Assembly: GCF_027158205.1 (NCBI RefSeq)
Contig: NZ_JAPVLU010000005.1
Coordinates: forward strand, 187,251-251,250
Direction of reading: 5' to 3'
DNA from: Streptomyces sp. H39-S7
GTDB lineage: Bacteria > Actinomycetota > Actinomycetes > Streptomycetales > Streptomycetaceae
DNA length: 64,000 nucleotides
Each line of letters starts with the position of its first letter. Within the stretch, counting starts at the first letter, position 1. The notes below the pieces were generated by a model that searched no databases, had not been told where the DNA came from, and saw nothing but the letters and a program-made list of their open reading frames with translations. The position numbers and the translations under genes are program-made. Positions 56,501 through 63,684 of this stretch are shown piece after piece.

Positions 56501-57794
56501 CATCGGCTCGGGCAACCCCGGCGCGGCGCGGCAGCTCTACGACGCGGGTGACCACAGCGTCGGCGGACTGGCCGCCGACGCCTCCGTCGCGGCGGTGTAC
56601 GTCCTGGGCACCGGCGTCGTCGGTTCCCACGACGGCGGCAAGACCTGGTCCACCCTGCTCCCCATGACGGAGGGAGGCCTCGGCCTGACCGTCTCGGGCG
56701 ACGACCTGTACCTGCGGACACTGACCGGCAGCGGCCGGCTCAGCCACGACCACGGGCGGACCTGGACCACGGTCGCGGGGCCGTCGAAAGCCGCGGTACC
56801 GATGGACTACGACCGCTGGGGCGACGGCTCGGTCACCGTCTCCAGTGAGCAGGACGGCCTCTACCGGGGTGCCGCGAACGGCACCGGGTACCGGCGGATC
56901 GGCGTCCAGGGGCTGACCGTCAACGATCTCGCGGTCAGTGGCAACCATCTGCTCGCCGCCACCGACAGCGCGATCTACCGCACCGCGCTTCCCGTCGCGA
57001 GCCCCGAATGGGGCCGCTCGGGCGGCGAGGGCAGGATCGGCGTCCGCGTCACGCAGCTCGCCGTGTCGGCCAAGGAGCCGAACGTGATCTGGAAGGTGCG
57101 GAGGACCGCGGTCGGCACGTTCGTCGTCGAGCGCAGCGCCGACGCGGGCGCCACCTGGAAGGAGCGCGGCACCTCGTCGGAGGTGCCGACCGCGCTCCTG
57201 GTGAACCCCGCCGACCCGAAGCGGGTGGTGGTCGGCTTCCGGAGCCTGCTGGGCCAGGGGCTGTTCGCCACCGGCGACGGCGGCGCGACGTGGAAGAACC
57301 TCTTCCACGAACGCGCCTTCGACACCATCACCGGCGACCCCGCCAACCCGCTGCGGCTGTGGCTCGGCAACTCCGCCGGCCTCTACCGGTCGGACGACGG
57401 CGGTGTCACCGTCACCAAGGTCGCGGACGGCCCGGTCACCGCGATCGACCTGGACGGCAAGCGGCTCGTCATCGGCGGCGAGAGCGTCCGCGTCAGCACC
57501 GACGGCGGCAGGACCTTCCGCACCGGTGACACCGGCCCTCTCGCCATCCACGTCTCCGACCTGCTCCGGGTCGGCGACACGCTCTACGCGGCCACCACCA
57601 GCTCCGGGGCCAGCGGGCTCCTCCAGGGCGGCCGCGGCGTGCTGCGCAGCACCGACCACGGTCTGAGCTGGCACAACATCTCCACCGGCCTGCAGAACAC
57701 CGACACGACCGAACTGGCCGCGACCGCGGACGGCCGCACGCTCTACGTCGGCACCCTCGACGGCGGCGTCCACCGCCTCAACCTGCACCGCTGA
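53556..57794 (+). CDS. Secreted subtilisin-like protease (S8) with C-terminal Asp-box propeller
   Basis: A 1,412-residue secreted protein (an alternative ATG lies 2 codons later). The signal peptide ends near ATA. An I9-like propeptide follows (QRVIVELSGN). The S8 domain carries Asp170 (AILDSGVDYTHPDL), His209 (NGHGTHVAG) and Ser558 (SGTSMATPHVAG), with a PA-like insertion. After about 700 residues of protease and beta-sandwich, the C terminus holds about ten Asp-box (BNR) motifs such as DNGRTW, DGGKTW, DAGATW and DHGLSW, typical of sialidase/sortilin-type propellers. The protease probably digests extracellular protein while the propeller binds substrate or surface; the second role is inference. 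A divergent LuxR/TrmB-like regulator probably controls it. Confidence 0.9.
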   Translation: MAMNSRRSRHAGLAAVVLAGTLAAIPGAATASTPDPSQRVIVELSGNAAVTAAPGGSLLSADAASGVGAARRALDARQETFLGSAKSAGLHPASTRKLGLLIDAVAMTVPRSEMARLARLPGVTAVLPDTRVLAKTDVSVPLIGAPDVWQRKDPAGSRVTGKGTTVAILDSGVDYTHPDLGGGLGKGHKVVGGHDFVNGDEDPMDDNGHGTHVAGIIAGKAAEKGGITGVAPDANLLAYKVMDAEGAGYTSDIIAGIEAASDPANPHRADVINMSLGGPGDGTDPLGRAATAAVRAGVVVVAAAGNDGPGTGTVSSPGTADGVISVGASTSGVRLPSAYLAGKKPELIQTYRGIVSANPPARPVTAQLVDVGQGTEEDWQRVGDVRGKILRAQFLVASDARDLSGDALEWAREAEKRGAVAVLAGLPKNDGPVFAAGASAAPGGVRPQEVTPEPGVAQVPASPARIDASGDSLRMDHLVVMGIDATQYTELTTRLAAGKVSVTLRGTDTTDRIASFSSRGPTPGFGLKPDLVAPGVEIRSTIPTALYEPGQYRMSGTSMATPHVAGAAALLRQLHPGQPPAEVKAALVGTAKPLSGSGPTTQGSGRLDVAAAASATVSAAPASVSFGLADLSRRDVGGTAKVTLRNSGNRPVTTTLRTEGPATVSPKRVTVPARGTATVTVSLSVARPSTDTEIAGRLTATPDRGPAIGVPYLLAVRHLAVQAAPDPSDGHSTVHIAPPTRLAAPPVVTVTPPRGKAFDVTSVLDPASGYYRAEVTGSVAGAYLVSVRGTAGTGQRLTGSSAFEVTPVDSRKDRWEPVGPNSEAGWVALSPSRPGQAVLTQYQKAAPWLTTDNGASWRQLGRLPVADGTGPLLVDAKNPDRWWYAVNSVHDGSRRGTILRTDDNGRTWRRLDVPDARITAFAADEKTRTLVAVASDSLLVSTDAGEHWTTYPTGVTGSVTGATVTGDTLYLTTFRGVWARSGIGSGNPGAARQLYDAGDHSVGGLAADASVAAVYVLGTGVVGSHDGGKTWSTLLPMTEGGLGLTVSGDDLYLRTLTGSGRLSHDHGRTWTTVAGPSKAAVPMDYDRWGDGSVTVSSEQDGLYRGAANGTGYRRIGVQGLTVNDLAVSGNHLLAATDSAIYRTALPVASPEWGRSGGEGRIGVRVTQLAVSAKEPNVIWKVRRTAVGTFVVERSADAGATWKERGTSSEVPTALLVNPADPKRVVVGFRSLLGQGLFATGDGGATWKNLFHERAFDTITGDPANPLRLWLGNSAGLYRSDDGGVTVTKVADGPVTAIDLDGKRLVIGGESVRVSTDGGRTFRTGDTGPLAIHVSDLLRVGDTLYAATTSSGASGLLQGGRGVLRSTDHGLSWHNISTGLQNTDTTELAATADGRTLYVGTLDGGVHRLNLHR

Positions 57795-57802
57795 CCACCC
57801 AG

Positions 57803-57842
57803 GCCCGGCGCCCGGACGGAACCCCGTCCGAGCGCCGGGCCA
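57803..57842. terminator. Bidirectional hairpin terminator
   Basis: An 18-bp stem with one mismatch (57803-57820 with 57825-57842) and an AACC loop lies between convergent genes. Confidence 0.75.
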
Positions 57843-57863
57843 CTGCGTTGTCCGAGGCACCGC

Positions 57864-58874
57864 CTACGGCGACTGCTTGGCGCGGCTGGGTTGTACTCGT
57901 TTGGGTTCGCCGGCCATTTTGGGGTGTTCCGGGGGGTAGGGGAGGTCGCCCGCGCCGTGGTCGCGTTCGTCGCGGTCGGCGAGGTCCAGGGCGGGGGTGA
58001 TGTCGAAGGCGTGGTCGTCCATGTCGGCGTGGAGGTCGCCGACCTCCGCGTAGCGGGCCGGCATCGAGACGAGGTCGAAGTCGTTCGGCACGGCGCTGTC
58101 CAGTTCCTCCCAGCGCAGCGGCGCGGAGACCGGTGCGTGCGGGAAGGGGCGGACGGAGTAGGCGGAGGCGATCGTGCGGTCGCGGGCCATCTGGTTGTAG
58201 TCGACGAAGATCTTCTCGCCGCGCTCCTCCTTCCACCACGCGGTGGTCACCCGCTCCGGCATCCGGCGCTCCAGCTCCCGGGCGATGGCGATGGTCGCCC
58301 GTCGGACCTGGGTGAAGGTCCACCGGGGCGCGATGGGGATGAAGACGTGCATCCCGCGCCCGCCGGAGGTCTTGGGCCAGCCGCGCAGGCCGATCCCGTC
58401 CAGCACCTCGCGGAGCTCGTGGGCGGCGCGCACCGCGTCGGCGTAGTCGGTGCCCGGCTGCGGGTCCAGGTCGATGCGCAGCTCGTCCGGGTGGTCGGTG
58501 TCCGCGCGGCGCACCGGCCACGGGTGGAAGGTCAGGCAGCCGCGGTTGGCGGCCCACAGCAGCGCGCCCACCTCGGTCGGGCAGGTCTCGTCGGCGAAGC
58601 GTCCGCTGGGGAAGGCGATGCGGGCCGTAGGGGTCCAGTCGGGGAGGTCCTTCGGGGCGCGCTTCTGGAAGAACGACTCCCCCGCGATGCCCTCGGGGAA
58701 GCGCTGCAGGGTCGTCGGACGGTCGCGCAGCGCCCGCAGGGCGCCCTCGCCGACGGCCAGGTAGTAGTGGGCGAGGTCGAGCTTGGTGAGGTTCCGCTCG
58801 GGGAAGTACACCTTGTCCGGGTGCGTGATCCGCACCGTCCGCTCGCCGATCCGCAGCTCCACCGCTTCTGCCAT
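57864..58874 (-). CDS. LigD-type polymerase/primase domain protein (NHEJ)
   Basis: A 336-residue stand-alone polymerase domain of the archaeo-eukaryotic primase type used in bacterial non-homologous end joining. The 5' phosphate and nucleotide pocket are shown by HPDKVYFPERNLTK, the metal-binding pair by LRIDLDPQPG, and the substrate loop by KTSGGRGMHVFIPI. VDYNQMARDRTIASAYSVRP is conserved in LigD. A basic C-terminal tail follows. No ligase or nuclease domain is fused. It is divergent from an ATP-dependent DNA ligase gene, so polymerase and ligase functions are split across two genes. Confidence 0.92.
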   Translation of the reverse strand: MAEAVELRIGERTVRITHPDKVYFPERNLTKLDLAHYYLAVGEGALRALRDRPTTLQRFPEGIAGESFFQKRAPKDLPDWTPTARIAFPSGRFADETCPTEVGALLWAANRGCLTFHPWPVRRADTDHPDELRIDLDPQPGTDYADAVRAAHELREVLDGIGLRGWPKTSGGRGMHVFIPIAPRWTFTQVRRATIAIARELERRMPERVTTAWWKEERGEKIFVDYNQMARDRTIASAYSVRPFPHAPVSAPLRWEELDSAVPNDFDLVSMPARYAEVGDLHADMDDHAFDITPALDLADRDERDHGAGDLPYPPEHPKMAGEPKRVQPSRAKQSP

Positions 58875-58965
58875 GCCCTCACGCTAGAACCGCTTCGAGG
58901 CGCGCGCCTCCGGAGCGCGGCGGCGTCCGGAGGCGGAGGGTCGGGACCGGCCGCACACTCGGATC

Positions 58966-60033
58966 ATGGACCTTCCCGTGATGCCGCCGGTCAGGCCGAT
59001 GCTGGCGAAGGCGGCGGCGCGCATTCCGCCCGGGATGCAGTACGAGGCGAAGTGGGACGGATTCCGGGCGATCGTGCACCGCGACGGTCCCGAGATCGTG
59101 ATCGGGAGCCGCAACGGCAAACCGCTCGGCCGCTACTTCCCCGAGCTGGCGGACGCGCTGCTGGAGCAGTTGCCGGAGCGCTGCGTCGTGGACGGCGAGA
59201 TCATCATCGTCTCCGGCGACCGGCTGGACTTCGATGCCCTGCAGGAGCGCATCCATCCCGCCGAGTCGCGGATCCGGCTGCTCGCCGAGCGCACCCCCGC
59301 CTCCTTCGTCGCCTTCGACCTGCTGGCGCTCGGCGACAGCTCGCTGCTGGACACACCGCTGCGGGAGCGCCGGCCCGCCCTGGAAGCGGCTCTGGCGGAT
59401 GTGGTGGCGCCCGTGCACGTCGCCCCGGTGACGATGGACCTGGCGGTGGCCGAGGAGTGGTTCAGCCGCTTCGAGGGCGCCGGTCTCGACGGTGTGGTGG
59501 CGAAGTCGCCGGAGCTGCTCTACCGCCCCGACCAGCGGCTGATGGTGAAGGTCAAGCACGAGCGCACCGCCGACTGCGTCCTGGCCGGGTACCGCGAGCA
59601 CAAGAGCGGGCCCGTCATCGGCTCGCTGCTGCTCGGGCTGTACGACACGGCCGGCCGGCTCCAGCACGTGGGCGCGTGCGCGTCCTTCCCCATGCGGCGG
59701 CGCGAGGAGCTGATGGCGGAGCTGGCCCCGCTGCGCATGGCCGGACCGGACGGGCACCCGTGGGCGGCCTGGAAGGACGAGGAGGCGCACGCGACCGGCC
59801 GGATGCCGGGCGCCCCCAGCCGGTGGACCGGCGCCAAGAACCTGGAGTGGACGCCGCTGCGGCCCGAGCGGGTGCTCGAGGTCGCCTACGACCACATGCA
59901 GGGCGACCGCTTCCGGCACACGACGCAGTTCCGCCGCTGGCGCCAGGACCGCGACCCGGAGAGCTGCACGTACGCCCAACTGGACGAGCCGGTCCGCTAC
60001 GACCTCGCGAGCGTGCTCGCGTCCTCCGGTTGA
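58966..60033 (+). CDS. ATP-dependent DNA ligase (LigC/LigD-ligase-like)
   Basis: A 355-residue ligase. Motif I is YEAKWDGFRAI with the adenylated Lys. Motif III is VVDGEIII, IIIa FVAFDLLAL, IV DGVVAKSP, and V VKVKHERT. The C-terminal OB fold contains RVLEVAYDHMQGDRFRHTTQFRRWR. This matches the stand-alone ligases that act with LigD polymerase or in base-excision repair in actinomycetes. The 91-bp divergent region is shared with the polymerase gene. No Ku gene is in the window. Confidence 0.93.
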   Translation: MDLPVMPPVRPMLAKAAARIPPGMQYEAKWDGFRAIVHRDGPEIVIGSRNGKPLGRYFPELADALLEQLPERCVVDGEIIIVSGDRLDFDALQERIHPAESRIRLLAERTPASFVAFDLLALGDSSLLDTPLRERRPALEAALADVVAPVHVAPVTMDLAVAEEWFSRFEGAGLDGVVAKSPELLYRPDQRLMVKVKHERTADCVLAGYREHKSGPVIGSLLLGLYDTAGRLQHVGACASFPMRRREELMAELAPLRMAGPDGHPWAAWKDEEAHATGRMPGAPSRWTGAKNLEWTPLRPERVLEVAYDHMQGDRFRHTTQFRRWRQDRDPESCTYAQLDEPVRYDLASVLASSG

Positions 60034-60072
60034 TCCGCTCTCCGGCGGCGAGGTGCTTCTATGCTCGGCGGC

Positions 60073-60375
60073 ATGAGTCAGCAAAGTCCGATGCGTGGAT
60101 TCATCCTGCCGATCAAGCGCCGTGTCCGCTGGACGCTGAGTGTCGGCACCTCACCTGCTGCTGACGGCGGTGTGGTGACGGACTATCTCGAGACGGCCCG
60201 CGCCGCCTTCCGTGACGCTCTCGCGAGTCACCTGTCGTCCGTCGAGAACGCGGACGAGCGCCGGGCTCTCACCGAGCGCCACACCCCTCCTGTGGCGGAG
60301 TGGCTGTCCCGCGCGTTCGAGGCGGACGACGCCGACACCTACGCGGCGCCGGGCGTCTCGGTGAGCGTGCACTGA
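60073..60375 (+). CDS. Small protein of unknown function
   Basis: A 100-residue protein, MSQQSPMRGFILPIKRRVRW onward. A basic N-terminal part is followed by an acidic helical stretch (VTDYLETARAAFRDALASHL) and SSVENADERRALTERHTPPV. I recognise no family. A TATGCT -10 box (60060-60065) lies 7 nt before the ATG, arguing for a leaderless start at 60073 rather than at the ATG 12 nt upstream, which overlaps that box. It is convergent with the exonuclease III gene. Confidence 0.6.
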   Translation: MSQQSPMRGFILPIKRRVRWTLSVGTSPAADGGVVTDYLETARAAFRDALASHLSSVENADERRALTERHTPPVAEWLSRAFEADDADTYAAPGVSVSVH

Positions 60376-60400
60376 GGGCCGTGGGGCGCGTTCCGGCGCG

Positions 60401-61198
60401 CTACACGTCGAAGGTGGCGGTCACCGGTGCGTGGTCGCTCCACCGGAGGTCGTGCGTGTCGGCCCGCTCCACCACGGCCGACGTGGCCCTGGCCGCGAGC
60501 CCGGCGGTGGCGACGTGGTAGTCGATGCGCCAGCCCGCGTCGTTGTCGAAGGCGCGGCCGCGGTAGGACCACCAGGAGTATGGGCCGGTGGTGTCGGGGT
60601 GGAGGCGGCGGACGACATCGGTGTAGCCGCCCTGCTCGAAGACCTTGGTGAGCCAGGCGCGCTCCTCGGGAAGGAACCCGGCGCTCTTCTGGTTGGTCTT
60701 CCAGTTCTTGAGGTCGGCCTCGTGGTGGGCGATGTTCCAGTCACCGCAGACGAGCACCTCCCGGCCGTCGGCGGCCGCCCGGGCGCGCAGTTCCGTGAGG
60801 TGGACGAAGAACTCGGCCATGAACCGCTCCTTCTCCGTCTGGCGCTCGGTGCCGACCTCGCCCGAGGGCAGATAGAGGCTGGCGACGGTCACCCCCGGAA
60901 GGTCGATCTCGAGGTAGCGGCCGGAGCCGTCGAACTCGGCCGAGCCGAATCCGATCTGCACGCGGGTCGGCTCGGTGCGGCTGTAGATCGAGACGCCGGC
61001 GCGGCCCTTGGCGGTGGCGGGGGCGTGGAAGGCGGACCAGCCCTCGGGCTCGCGGACCTCGTCGGGAAGCTGCTCGGCCTCGGCGCGCACTTCCTGCAGA
61101 CAGACCACGTCGGCGGTGGTGGCCTGCAGCCAGGGGACGAAGCCCTTCTTGGCGGCGGCACGGAGCCCGTTGACATTCACGGTCGTCACAGTCAGCAC
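60401..61198 (-). CDS. xthA: Exodeoxyribonuclease III (AP endonuclease)
   Basis: A 265-residue exonuclease III of the DNase I-like superfamily, which cuts at abasic sites in base-excision repair. LTVTTVNVNGLRAAAKKGF starts the fold. The metal-binding Glu is in VVCLQEVRAE, the catalytic Asp/Asn in VCGDWNIAHHEADLKNWK, and the Asp/His in RWSDHAPV. The residues needed for 3'-phosphatase and AP activity are present. The LigD-type genes nearby also act in DNA repair, but the strands differ and joint regulation is not evident. Confidence 0.94.
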   Translation of the reverse strand: MLTVTTVNVNGLRAAAKKGFVPWLQATTADVVCLQEVRAEAEQLPDEVREPEGWSAFHAPATAKGRAGVSIYSRTEPTRVQIGFGSAEFDGSGRYLEIDLPGVTVASLYLPSGEVGTERQTEKERFMAEFFVHLTELRARAAADGREVLVCGDWNIAHHEADLKNWKTNQKSAGFLPEERAWLTKVFEQGGYTDVVRRLHPDTTGPYSWWSYRGRAFDNDAGWRIDYHVATAGLAARATSAVVERADTHDLRWSDHAPVTATFDV

Positions 61199-61293
61199 AG
61201 CAAGCTCCCGAGGTGCGGATATCGGCGCAGCGCAGCCTACGCGACCGTGACGTGCGCGGATCTGCGCGGGGCAGACCCCTGCGCGTACACCCG

Positions 61294-61299
61294 TACGAT
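61294..61299 (+). promoter_or_regulatory. -10 element of a probable leaderless promoter
   Basis: TACGAT lies 6 nt before the GTG of the GNAT gene at 61306, with no ribosome site. A second in-frame GTG (61303) is immediately before it. Confidence 0.5.
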
Positions 61300-61305
61300 G
61301 CCGTG

Positions 61306-61803
61306 GTGGAGATTCGAACTTTGCGCTACGACCACCCCGACGCGGTGAAACTCAACGAGCGCGTGCAGCTGGAGTACGTCGAGCGGTACGGCGACGGTGA
61401 CCTCACCCCGATGGAAGCCACCCAGTTCGACCCGCCACAGGGCCTGTACCTGGTGGGATACGTGGACGGGGAGCCGGTCGCCACCGGCGGCTGGCGGGCT
61501 CAGGACGAGTCGCCGGACGGTCACGCGGACGGCGACGCCGAGCTCAAGCGGATGTACGTGGTGGACGAGGCGCGCGGCCGGGGGCTGGCGCGGCGGATAC
61601 TGGCCGAGCTGGAGGTCAGCGCGGCGGCGGCCGGGCGGTCCCGGATGGTCCTGGAGACCGGCCTGAAGCAGCCGGAGGCCATCGCGCTGTACGAGTCGTG
61701 CGGCTACACACCGGTGACGAAGTTCGGGCTGTACCGCCACGAGGAGCTCAGCGTGTGCCTCGGCAAGGAGCTGAACGGACCCGCGTCGCCCGCCGAGGTG
61801 TGA
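61306..61803 (+). CDS. GNAT family N-acetyltransferase
   Basis: A 165-residue acetyltransferase. The N-terminal strand VEIRTLRYDHPDAVKLNERV leads into GLYLVGYVDGEPVATGGWRA. The acetyl-CoA loop is LKRMYVVDEARGRGLARRIL (RGRGLA), and the C-terminal helix MVLETGLKQPEAIALYESCGY. Substrate unknown. The start is chosen from the -10 box; the frame stays open upstream without similarity. Confidence 0.9.
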   Translation: MEIRTLRYDHPDAVKLNERVQLEYVERYGDGDLTPMEATQFDPPQGLYLVGYVDGEPVATGGWRAQDESPDGHADGDAELKRMYVVDEARGRGLARRILAELEVSAAAAGRSRMVLETGLKQPEAIALYESCGYTPVTKFGLYRHEELSVCLGKELNGPASPAEV

Positions 61804-61812
61804 GCCGACGCA

Positions 61813-62049
61813 CTACTTCCTGCGGCGGAAGAGGAAGGCGCCGCAGACGCCGCCGATGACGGCCACCCCGAGCAGGGCGAGCCACAGCGGCATCGTCACC
61901 TCGGGAATGATCAGCCGGATCCTGACCTGCCGGGTGTTCTCGAAGATGAAGACGAGACCGAGCACCGCCAGTGCGGCCACCGCGATCCGGGTCGGCGTGA
62001 GGACTCCCTGGCCGGACTTGCTGTCGGACGTCGGCTTGTCGGTTCGCAC
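61813..62049 (-). CDS. LapA-like small membrane protein
   Basis: A 78-residue protein with two membrane helices, RIAVAALAVLGLVFIFENTR and MPLWLALLGVAVIGGVCGAF, joined by QVRIRLIIPEVT. The FENT and PLWL patterns match the LapA/DUF1049 family, whose E. coli member helps lipopolysaccharide assembly. Its job in a Gram-positive is unknown. It is only 9 nt from the convergent GNAT stop and 6 nt from the next regulator gene, with which it may be co-transcribed. Confidence 0.82.
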   Translation of the reverse strand: MRTDKPTSDSKSGQGVLTPTRIAVAALAVLGLVFIFENTRQVRIRLIIPEVTMPLWLALLGVAVIGGVCGAFLFRRRK

Positions 62050-62055
62050 AGCGGG

Positions 62056-62982
62056 TCACCTGCTTTCCTGGCGGCGGTCACCCCCTGCGCCCAGCATCGC
62101 CGTCTTCGGGTCCTGGGGGGCGTTCGGCTGCTCCGTTCGGGTGATGGTCCCGAGCAGCCGCAGCGCCGCCTCGGAGGAGGAGCCCGGCTCGGCGCTGTAC
62201 ATCAGCATCCGGTGCCCCGAGTCGTCCGGGACCTGCAGCATCTCGAAGGAGAGGTCCAGCGCGCCGATCGTCGGGTGGTGGAACGCCTTCGCACCGAAGG
62301 TGCAGCCGTTCACCGGGTGGCGCGACCAGAGGGCGGCGAACTCGGGGCTCTTCATCGTCAGTTCGCCGATCAGCTCGGCCAGCCGCCGGTCGTCCGGGTA
62401 CTGTCCCGCGGCCAGCCGCAGTGAGGCGACCGCGCGCCGGGCCTCCTCGTCCCAGCGCGGGTACAGCTCGCGGGTGTGCGGGTCGAGGAAGAGCAGCCGC
62501 TGCAGGTTGGGGCGGTCGGCGGGACGGTCCGGGCTCTGCGCGTCGAGGTGCCCCGCGGTCAGCGCGTGCCCCAGCGGGTTCCACGCCAGCACCTCGAAGC
62601 GCCGGTCCAGGACCACGACGGGCACGCCGTCCATCGCGGCCATCAGCTGCCGCGTCCCCGGCCTGGCGCTGTCGGGGCGCTCGGGCGGACGGCGCTTGGC
62701 GCGGCCGGGGCGCGCCAGGTTGCGCAGGTGCCGGCGCTCGTCCTCGGTGAGGCGCAGCGCGGCGGCGAGGGCGTCGAGCACCCCTTCGGAGGCGTTGTTG
62801 CTCTGGCCCTGTTCCAGCCGGGTGTAGTACGCGACGCTCACCCCGGCGAGCTGCGACAGCTCTTCGCGGCGCAGCCCCGGCACCCGGCGCCTGGCGCCGT
62901 AGGAGATCAGTCCGACGTCCTCCGGCCGCAGCCGGGCGCGGCGGGTGCGCAGGAATTCGCCGAGTTCCGCGGGGGTGTCCAT
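62056..62982 (-). CDS. MmyB-like helix-turn-helix regulator
   Basis: A 308-residue regulator. An Xre-type helix-turn-helix (LGEFLRTRRARLRPEDVGL, VPGLRREELSQLAGVSVAYYTRLEQGQ) is followed by a PAS-like MmyB ligand-binding domain (VVVLDRRFEVLAWNPLGHAL, LWSRHPVNGCTFGAKAFHHPTIG and LDLSFEMLQVPDDSGHRMLMYSAEPG). MmyB-type domains can bind fatty acids. These proteins usually control a neighbouring oxidoreductase gene, but none is adjacent here. The ATG at 62982 fits the conserved start. Confidence 0.9.
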   Translation of the reverse strand: MDTPAELGEFLRTRRARLRPEDVGLISYGARRRVPGLRREELSQLAGVSVAYYTRLEQGQSNNASEGVLDALAAALRLTEDERRHLRNLARPGRAKRRPPERPDSARPGTRQLMAAMDGVPVVVLDRRFEVLAWNPLGHALTAGHLDAQSPDRPADRPNLQRLLFLDPHTRELYPRWDEEARRAVASLRLAAGQYPDDRRLAELIGELTMKSPEFAALWSRHPVNGCTFGAKAFHHPTIGALDLSFEMLQVPDDSGHRMLMYSAEPGSSSEAALRLLGTITRTEQPNAPQDPKTAMLGAGGDRRQESR

Positions 62983-63066
62983 GCGGATCAGTCTCTCCCG
63001 CCCGCCCGTTCGCAGCCTGTCCCTGTCAGTAGCAGGCAGCCCCGCGAAGTACCCGGGCACCCCGCG

Positions 63067-63564
63067 TCAGGTGCGCCCCTCGGTGTCCTGGGCCTGCTCG
63101 AGCAGCGGGGCGGACTCCATCCAGCGGGCCCGCCGTACGGTGAATCCGGAGCCCTTGTAGGCGTCGCAGACCTGCTTGTCGTCGTCGACGACCACGCGGA
63201 TCTCCCGGGTGCGGGACAGCTTGCGCAGGAGTTCCAGCTTCGTGACGCGGGCCGGCCTGCGGTCGTTGTCCGTCCGCATCCAGACCTTCCCCGCCGGCAG
63301 TCCATGGCGTTCCAGCCACTCGACCGTGTCGCGGCGGCAGCGCTCGGGGCGGCCGGTGACGTACTCGATGTCGCAGGCGACGGCGGTCTCCAGTGCGAGC
63401 GCCACGCCCTCCGCCAGCGGGGCGTCGTCCACCGCTCCGGCGAAGAAGGCCGCCCAGTCCTTCGGCCGCCGCTCCAGGTGGATCAGCCGGTGCCGGGTGT
63501 CGGCGAGGGTCCCGTCCAGGTCGAAGACCGCCAGCGGGCGGCCCCGGTCCGGTGCGTCGTTCAT
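63067..63564 (-). CDS. HAD phosphatase, polynucleotide-3'-phosphatase-like
   Basis: A 165-residue HAD phosphatase with motif I AVFDLDGTLADTRHRL, motif II CDIEYVTGRPERCRRDTVEWL, Lys in ARVTKLELLRKL and motif IV VVVDDDKQVCDAYKGSGF. The short cap and the VTGRPERCRxxTxxWL segment resemble the phosphatase half of T4 polynucleotide kinase and similar stand-alone enzymes. It could dephosphorylate RNA or DNA ends, but a nucleotide or sugar phosphate is also possible. The start at 63564 fits motif I. Confidence 0.82.
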   Translation of the reverse strand: MNDAPDRGRPLAVFDLDGTLADTRHRLIHLERRPKDWAAFFAGAVDDAPLAEGVALALETAVACDIEYVTGRPERCRRDTVEWLERHGLPAGKVWMRTDNDRRPARVTKLELLRKLSRTREIRVVVDDDKQVCDAYKGSGFTVRRARWMESAPLLEQAQDTEGRT

Positions 63565-63684
63565 GTGTACCTCCGCGCGAACGATATCGCCGCGGGCCCG
63601 GCGCGCTGTCCGGCGGGCCGGGAAACCCGGCCGGAGCAGGGATAACGTGATGCGGACGCCGCTTCCCGCCGCCATCATGTGCGG

